A DNA stretch of 64,000 nt, taken from Synchiropus splendidus. Taxonomy: Eukaryota > Chordata > Actinopteri > Syngnathiformes > Callionymidae. Of this stretch, positions 56,851 to 64,000 are shown piece after piece. The translations under genes and the position numbers were made by a program. Location of the stretch: positions 27,369,001 to 27,433,000 of the forward strand of contig NC_071335.1 in assembly GCF_027744825.2 (NCBI RefSeq), written 5' to 3'. Each line of letters opens with the position of its first letter. Within the stretch, counting starts at the first letter, position 1. The notes beneath the pieces are model-generated. The model saw nothing but the letters and a program-made list of their open reading frames with translations, had not been told where the DNA came from and did not search any database.

Positions 56851-56851
56851 C

Positions 56852-57119
56852 CGTCTCTCCCTCTCTCTCTCTCACTCTCATTCTCACTCTCTGTCTCTCT
56901 CTCTCTCACTGTCTCTCTCTCTCACTCTCTCTCATTCTCACTCTCTTCCTCTCTCACTGTCTGTCTCTCTCTCTCCCTCTCTCACCCCTTTCTCTCTCTC
57001 TCCCTCCCCCCTCTCTCTCATTCTCTCTCTCTATCTCGCTCTCTCTCTCTCTCCCTCATTCTCACTCTCTTCCTCTCTCTCGCGCTCTCTATCTATCTCT
57101 CTCTCTGTCTCTCTCACTC

Positions 57120-57157
<38 letters not shown>

Positions 57158-57544
57158 ACTCTCTCTCCCTCTCTATCTCACTATCTCTCTCTCTCCCTCT
57201 TTCACTCCCTTTCTCTCTCTCTCCATCCCCCTCTCTCACTCACTCTCTCTCTCATTCTCACTCTCTTCCTCTCTCTCTCTAGCTCTCTCTCTCTCACTCA
57301 CTCCCTCTCACTCCTCTCTCTCTATCTCACTCTCTCTCACTCTCTATCTCCCTCTCTCTTTCTCTCTCCCTCCCTCTCTATCTCTCTCTCTCTCTCTAAC
57401 TCTCTCTCCCTCTCTATCTATCTCTCTCTCTCTCCCTCTATCTCTCTCTCTCCCTCTCTCTCTCTCCCTCTCTATCTCTCTCTCTCCTCTCTCTCTCCCC
57501 CTCTCTCTCTCTCTATTTCTCTCTCTCTCTCTCCCTCTCTCTCT
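56852..57544. repeat. (TC)n-rich low-complexity tract, about 690 bp
   Basis: Interrupted CT dinucleotide repeat throughout, with CTCACT and CCCTCT variants. It opens very long Ser/Leu reading frames in several frames at once, which is an artefact of composition, not coding. Confidence 0.95.
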
Positions 57545-57689
57545 TGGATCACACCACTCATGGTGGACTTCAAAGCAGCCACTTAAGAAGCCTCTCTGTC
57601 AAGTGTCTGCTGTTTTGAATATTGCTAATCTGGACAGACACGCCGCGGAGGAGTGGAGGCGATGAGTGGGGGGGGATGAAGAGCCGCTT

Positions 57690-57785
57690 CCTGACACGTT
57701 TGTGCGTTTGCTCATTATTTTGCTGTTGTTTGTTTACTCATTAAGGATAATCCAATTAAGGCACTTAAGAGCAGCTTATGAGGAA
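57690..57785. promoter_or_regulatory. Candidate non-coding regulatory island
   Basis: Contains TTGTTTGTTTACTC (forkhead-like), GGATAATCC (bicoid/OTX-like palindrome core) and CAATTAAGGCACTTAAG (NKX-like). Motif clustering is seen in the sequence; function is inferred. Confidence 0.3.
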
Positions 57786-59309
57786 GCAAACACCTCCCAG
57801 AGCCGGCTCCACTCTTGGAGGGGAGACAGGTTGCAGCACCGCGGCGCGAGCGCTGCCAGCGGCTCGGGGTGCACAAACCACAACATGGCTCGGTGTTGGC
57901 TCGGTGTTGGTGCGGCGGCCGGGCGGCGGCCTGCGGAGCGGTCCCGCGGCGTGTTGGCTGACGGAGGCCCCCGCGCACATATGCCCACTCACACTTGGTC
58001 CTCTCTCATTAGCTGCTCCCGTCCACACACTGCTCAGTGGGAACACGCCGACGCCGGCGCTGGCTGGTTCGCCGCGCGTGTCGGGCGGAGCCTGCTCAGA
58101 TGGCGCTCGGGGTGGAGCGAACCCGCAGACGGAAAAAGCACTGCAAACTAGGATGGCAAATCTGTGGTCAGAGGTGGCGGGTTGGAATCCCAGACAGGGC
58201 AGTGGGGGCCCTTTGGCAACACCGCGGACAAAGGTGTCGGTGAAAACAATCAGACATGACAAAGGTCCCTCAGCCAAGTCTGAAAACACTGGGATATTTG
58301 GCTCCTCAGACAAAGGTCCAGTGGGTCCATCAGGCAGTGCAATAGCCAGTGAGGCTCATGAGCTTCGTGTACTTCAAAGATCTTTAAAGTCGCGTGGCCT
58401 CTGTTTGTTCCGATCAGTGGCTGTACAACTGTCAGGGATGAGCGAGAGAAGAGTGGTAAAAACTTCACAACATGGTTAGAACTAGAATGGGTACTAGCGA
58501 TCTACTCTTACTCCGTCAGTACTTCAGTACCTTTTGAAAGGTTTTACCTCTGAGCGTAGCTGTACTTTTTAATTTTACTTTTTTCAGCTACTTTTACTCA
58601 GATCTGTTTGACTTAAATGAGTCAGAGGTGGTCCTTATATTACCATCTGTAACCCGAACCCTGGATCAGCGATGGGACGGCGCCACAGGATCAAAGATGG
58701 CCGACACATGCCAGAGGAAGCCAAAGGCCTGTGGCTCCACGTTCGGGCCGAGTTTTAATGCAGTGTGTAGTCTGTAGTGGTGTTACTTCCGTCACAAAGT
58801 TCCATAGTTTTGCTTTGTTTCTGTTTCTTAAGAATCGCACTGATTCTTCAGGAGTTACTGAGATGAAACACCACGTGACTCGTATGTGGGGGCCTCACCC
58901 GTGACTCTGGTCTGTGTTTAGGCCACACTACTGCTGAGGGGCAGCTGGCTACTGCACTGGCTGTAGTTGGAGTGTTTGGAACTTGTCTACGGGAGATGCC
59001 TTTGTGGAGATGTGCACGCCAAGAAGGCCATGACTTCTCAGAAGGTATCATGAGCAGATCAGGACGACGACATGACTTTCAGGCCACTGAAGTTTGTCCC
59101 TTGCCGGACTGAAACAGCGAGTGAAGCCAAAGTGAGGATGGCTTCGGCAGGTCCACCCTTCTCTGGAGCACTTTTCTGATGAAGCAGGTGAACATGGCTG
59201 CCCGCCGTTACCGCGGCGACGACGGAGCTTAAAAATAGTTTCTGAATTCCCGTCCATATTCAAGATGCCTGCTTCCATTAAGCAAGTTATCTTTTCTTAG
59301 ATGCTTCCT

Positions 59310-59445
59310 TTGGCTAATTCCCTGCCAGTGAGGGACGCGAGAGAGCGCCAGGCGATAACAGTCACTTTGGAGTTTGATCATTAATTATTAGTCGCTGGTT
59401 CCTCTGAGGAGAGCAGCCGATGACAGCTAATTAAAGATGAAGTGA
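59310..59445. promoter_or_regulatory. Candidate non-coding regulatory island
   Basis: Contains GATCATTAATTATTAGTCG and GACAGCTAATTAAAGATG in unique-looking DNA. It lies just upstream of the exon-like island at 59572 and could be either a distal enhancer or local promoter DNA. Confidence 0.25.
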
Positions 59446-59571
59446 TGTATATGCTTGCTTGCAACCTGGCCCCCCCTCCCCTCCCAGACCACCTGCCAAG
59501 TCAAACACAGCGGCTAAACGTGGGGACGATGTTCGCCACTCGCCGTCCAATGTTTCAAGGCAGGAAGCCAC

Positions 59572-59674
59572 ATGTTCCAGCTGGAGCGGCTCCTGCAGCT
59601 GCTGAGGGACGGCGGGCGGCTCAACACCGTGACTAGTGAAGTGCTGTCCGAGGTCCTAAACCTCCAGAGCGAAG
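59572..59674 (+). CDS. Exon-like island: possible first coding exon, unidentified
   Basis: ATG in good Kozak context (AGCCACATG) opens 34 codons that run without stop to a consensus donor (CGAAG|GTGAGT, GT at 59675). The other two frames contain stops. The peptide is leucine-rich and amphipathic (LERLLQLLRDGG then SEVLSEVLNL). I do not recognise the family and found no convincing second exon before the window ends. It could also be an internal exon starting at 59581 (TTCCAG acceptor). Confidence 0.33.
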
Positions 59675-59679
59675 GTGAG

Positions 59680-62600
59680 TTGAATGATCACAACCAAACT
59701 GGGATTAACTTCATCGCAGTCTGTGATCGCCTTAATCTGCCTACAATGCAGAGTCTCCGTGTCTGGAGTCAAAAACACCCCGCGTCTCGCTGGATTCGAG
59801 TGGCGCAGCAGCACCAGTGGAGGAAATCATCGATGCCTCCAGGCGGGTCATTACCGAGCCTCCGTCCTGTGACCGCCTTCCCTCCACACTCCCTCCTTCC
59901 TCTGTCATTACTTCCCCTTCCTCCCTGCTCCACTCTGCTTCTGACGCAGGAAAGCATCAGAATATGGAGCCGGGAGGAGGGAAAACATTCTCACCTTTGT
60001 TTCGTCACCTTCAGTCTGTGACTCAGATCCATGCTGGTGTTTATGAACTGTTTTCACTGACTGCATTCTCAAAGATGCGTGTAGCAAAGCAGCTGTCTGG
60101 AGTCAGAGTGGAGTTGAAGATGCCTGACTCTTGATTCTAGAGTGTGTCTCGCTGTGTTGGCTATTATCCACGGATGTGTGACTCAACCTAAAAATACAGC
60201 AGATACCTGAGACTGAAATGGGTATTTCGATCCACCACTTTCCATTTTAGGACATATTTTGTTGCTATTCTTATAAAATATGCGTCTAAGACCAGACAGA
60301 CTTGAGACCAAGACTTCTAAAAAAAAAAAAAAGAATTCATATTTATGGAATAAATATGACATACATTGCTTTTAAACCTTTGGAAAAAAACTCTTTGGGG
60401 AATCAAACCCGCAACCTCTGGGTTCAACAGACGACATGTAATTCAGTTGGTAAAATAAACTTAAAGCACATCTCTCCCGTTTTCTGACTTCAATATATGG
60501 CAAGAAAAAAGTTTTTCGAAAATTTTGTTTTCAAAATGCCAGCGTTTCAAGCGGCTGTAATTAAAAGTACTGAAACCAAAATGAAATTTAGACAGTCGCA
60601 GTGTTTTCAGTCACTTTATCCAACCTTATCCGACATTTGAATAGTTTACGATGTCTAGTTCGGTGTTAACTCGTGATAAAAGCCGAACCGTGTCTTCGGT
60701 CAGTTATGCGCCTATGCTAACATTAGCGCGAAGCTTCATGCCGTCTTCTTCACTTGTTGCTATCACAGCGCCTCCAGAGTCCCGACATATGTACTACATC
60801 CCACTCCATCGTCACGGCACGTCCAACGCTCGGAATGGAAATCGTGTGCTTCTCTGTAGATGTTGGCTTCACTCTCAGTAGCTCACAGTAGCGTGAAGAT
60901 TCACCCTCCAACCTTCCTCACTCTCACCACAAATCCTGATGTTCGAATGACGTTTTTTTTACGTTTGATTTTTCCAAATTTTCCATCCTGGCAACTGCGT
61001 GAGGTGGATTTCAGCACCTGAAGTGAGTGGCTGAACCCACCACATCAGTGTCGTGTTACATTAAACAAGTCAGTCTGAGCCGCCGGGATTCAAAGCTGCC
61101 GTCGCTGACCATCAGAGCCGGCACTAGGGCCGGTTGACGTCCAGCTGCTCCCGTCAACACACCGCTGCATCGCGTAATTCAGCCGCACACATGACCAGCA
61201 GCTGGGACCCCAGCCTCCCTCCACCCCCCAAAATCAAAACACGTATTAGAAAAGCAGAATGAAACGGGGGGGAAAGGCGCGCGGGGCGAGGCTGGACGGG
61301 GGAGCAGGGTGGCAGACTCGCCCAGAGCCAGACAGACAAAGAGATGAGGAGATCTGTTTAAGTGGCCTAATCATGAGCCCCCACCCCCCCACTGCTGTCT
61401 TCAAAAGTGGTGTTTGTGTGTGGGGGGGGGGTGCACACGGACAGACTGGGTCCAAGTTCCCCTGCAATTATCAACTTACCCTCCTCCTCCTCCTCTTCAT
61501 CCCCTGAGAGAGACAAGCTGCTGCAGCCATCAACAACTCATTCAGGCCTTAACAAAGCAGCAGCAACCCCCTCCCGCTGGACACCCCCCGCCCCCTCCCT
61601 CACCCACACACCCCCCCATTAAAGCGACATGATACTAATTTGAACAGTGAATGCTGGAGGGATTTGCTTTGTTTTCTTTGATAGCTTCCTCTCAATGCGC
61701 GGCCATCGCTTATAAACGCGCCGCACTCGGCGTGAAGCGCCAGGAAAAGCACGGCGACGCCGGCACAGGTGACGACCGGATCACGTGTTCCAGCGAGTCA
61801 CCTTCAGCTGTGAACATGTCCACAGATCCTCCACGCGACGTGAGGTGGAGCTCCTCAGACGGTCGAGCCTCCAGGTTCAGTCCCCAAATAACAACACTGT
61901 AAAACCAGAAGTGAAGAAGAAGATCATTTAGTTTTAGAGTAAAATGAAAGGAAATTCATTAAAAAAATAGTTACACAACTCTGACAGTCAACTAAAATAA
62001 TTCAGAACTTCTCAAACAGGATGTGCAGGTTTTCAAAATAAGAGCAGGAGTTAGCTCAGGCCAAGCTTTAATGCAACGCCACGTTTTAAACAGAATTGGA
62101 TTTATTTAACTTCAACACCAGTGTCATTTGAAAGACAATCATTTAAACTTTGACTTTATTGTTGTATTTTAATAAAGAAATTTGACTTCAAATTTTATTA
62201 AAGGAAAATGAATCTAAAACGTGATTTTATTGGTAAAAAATGTATATATATTAAGTTATGTATATAATTCAAATTGAGACAGCAACTAATAAAAAGAAAA
62301 GAAATTGTTGATGTTTAAAAATAAATACTTAGTCTTGTTATTAAATAGTGATGTGACCACATTAAAATGTCATAGTTCTAAATAAAACCCTTCATTCAGT
62401 CAAACCTTTTTACACTAGTTGCAAGACTTTTGTTTTTAATCAAAAAACATTTTTTAATCAAAAAACATCATCATTTCAGCTAAATTTAGATACTAAATTA
62501 TTGAATGTAGCTCAAAAGATATGAATAGTATTATCACTTAACATAATGACATATTGAAAAAGTACATTTTCTCATTCATTTTCTCTCATTTTTTTTTCCA

Positions 62601-63470
62601 AAATAAATGTAAAAGTTGAAATAAATATGACTAAATACAATTATTTGTTTCACTTGTTATTTAGAGAATAAAAGGCCCAAATGAAGAAATAATTGAAAGC
62701 GGAAAAAAAACATTTAAACAATAAATTTTTGGTGTTAATAAAAATGATTTCCTCACCAACATTTCCAGATTTCAATTTTTATGTATTAGTATATGTATTT
62801 ATTTATCTTATTTTACTTACCAATTTGAACGTATACATATATAAAATCCCAGCTTATATGGAGTTACAGCTTCTTCCTGTAAGTTTTTGCTCCAGTATTT
62901 TCATTGTGAAAATGATCTCCTGATAGTGGAAGTCATTTCATCTGTCACAGCTTTATCTGCTTCAGAGTGAGGAATAAAACCAGCTGGTAATTGTTACCTC
63001 CATGTCAAACGTGTTTCTGCCGCAGCGATCCTCGCTCTCTCTTCAGCAGAGATGGAAGAGCGTTGGCTTCATGACAGGAAGGGAAACTGTGCTTCAGATT
63101 TGGGGATGAACATTAGGAGTCAGATTTGTGCAAAAGAAGTTCCGTCTCATTTCCGCGGCGGAGGTTGAAGGTTTAATGGACTCAGCAGCAACAAGGCTGC
63201 GGCGATCGCGTGGTGTTGGAACAAGCCCCGAGGCTGTCGGTTCACCTGTGACGCTCTGGTGCACCGGAGCGTGTGTGCGGACAATAGCCGCATTAGTCGC
63301 CGCTGCTCTCCGCCATCAGGTCGGCCACGTGGCATCAGGCGCTCGGCCGCTGACCTCTGACCTGCGCCGCTGGTGAATACACTCGCGGGTCGCGGTGGAA
63401 TAATGGAGTCGGACAGAGGGAGTCAGAGGATGACAGCAAGCAGGCAAATGAGTCATAAAATAGGGGAGGA
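59680..63470. other. Gene-poor interval
   Basis: No supported gene. 60230-60660 and 61910-62920 are strongly AT-rich. 61260-61640 is rich in C and G tracts (including a G9 run near 61425). 63130-63370 has higher GC content but its open frames lack splice or domain support. Confidence 0.45.
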
Positions 63471-63477
63471 GTTAATA

Positions 63478-64000
63478 GATGAGTCACAGCAGAGGAGTAA
63501 ATTCAAGAGTCCTCCAAAATGTATTTAAAAAAAAAAGCCATAAAAAAGAAATTTGCATATGAGTCTAATAGAAACTAAATGGAATCTTTAAGGAGGAGTC
63601 AAATAAAATGAGTCAAACCCGAAATGATTTGAAAAAAATAAAAAGAAATCTTAGGAGAGTCAAACTGAAAAGGATGAAAATAATCGCTGGAGTCAAAGTA
63701 AAAAAATGAAAGGCTAAAAAAGAGTCAGCAAACAAAATAGAATCTAACAAATTGAGTCAGATAGGAATCTTAAATGAGTTGCGTCAATGGAGTGGAAATA
63801 ACAGATGAGTCACAGCAGAGGAGTGAATTCAAGAGTCTGCCAGAATGTCATTTAAAAAAAGCCATAAAAAAACTAGAAAATAGCAACTAAACATGTAGTC
63901 TTTAAGAAGGAGACAAATAAAATGAGAGGAACTAGAAATTATATGAAAAAATGTAGGAATAAAAAGAAATCTAAGGGGAGTCAAACTGGAAAGGATGAAA
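63478..64000. repeat. Tandem repeat, 326-bp period, running off the window
   Basis: GATGAGTCACAGCAGAGGAG starts at 63478 and again at 63804. Later landmarks (AAGCCATAAAAAA, GAGTCAAACTG, AAAGGATGAAA) recur at the same spacing. At least 1.6 copies are visible and the array continues past 64000. GAGTC motifs inside suggest kinship with the arrays at 41-44 kb, but this is uncertain. Confidence 0.85.

Noticed and set aside
56558..57665. Very long overlapping Ser/Leu-rich open frames (up to 342 codons)
   Set aside because: They arise from the (TC)n tract, which is open in several frames at once. There is no domain and no splice structure.

Overview
This window looks like nuclear DNA from a teleost fish, probably one with a compact genome. 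It carries intron-containing genes with vertebrate domain architectures (C2H2 zinc fingers, a HIPK-type kinase, a GH31 acid alpha-glucosidase with a trefoil domain, and a MICAL-like protein). Many introns are only 58-100 bp. Fish-type interspersed repeats are present, along with TA, CA and TC simple repeats. I saw no bacterial, viral, organellar or CRISPR features.

Layout. From 1 to about 36.1 kb there are five genes, all on the plus strand. They are: a C2H2 zinc-finger gene whose 5' end lies off the window (to 3418); a short HIPK-like kinase (5735-9274, 11 exons, 555 aa); a second, 15-finger C2H2 gene (12904-15921, 688 aa); an acid alpha-glucosidase of the GAA type with an N-terminal membrane anchor (18517-25102, 20 exons, 963 aa); and a MICALL2 orthologue (28338-36113, 16 exons, 979 aa). 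I assembled exons by hand from splice sites. In all four complete genes the exon phases join into one uninterrupted frame, which is strong internal support. The genes do not form an operon or an obvious pathway. The zinc-finger proteins are probably nuclear, the kinase is an atypical HIPK relative, the glucosidase is lysosomal or endosomal, and MICALL2 acts in Rab-dependent membrane traffic and cell junctions.

From 36.1 kb to the end I find no convincing multi-exon gene. This part holds AT-rich DNA, (TA)n and (TC)n tracts, two arrays built on a roughly 21-bp ATTATGGAGTCAAAAGTCA-like unit (one with a ~190-bp higher-order period), a 326-bp tandem repeat at the right edge, dispersed repeats, and several islands rich in TAATTA-like cores that could be developmental regulatory elements. 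In human, the 3' end of MICALL2 faces a gene-poor interval leading to the homeobox gene UNCX. By inference this stretch may be the matching interval. Two isolated exon-like islands (42721-42845 minus, 59572-59674 plus) are listed at low confidence.

The most interesting observations are a MICALL2 gene that keeps only the first zinc-binding half of its LIM domain, an in-frame repeat of about 225 residues in the same protein, a HIPK-like kinase without the activation-loop tyrosines, and a glucosidase with a cytoplasmic acidic dileucine signal.
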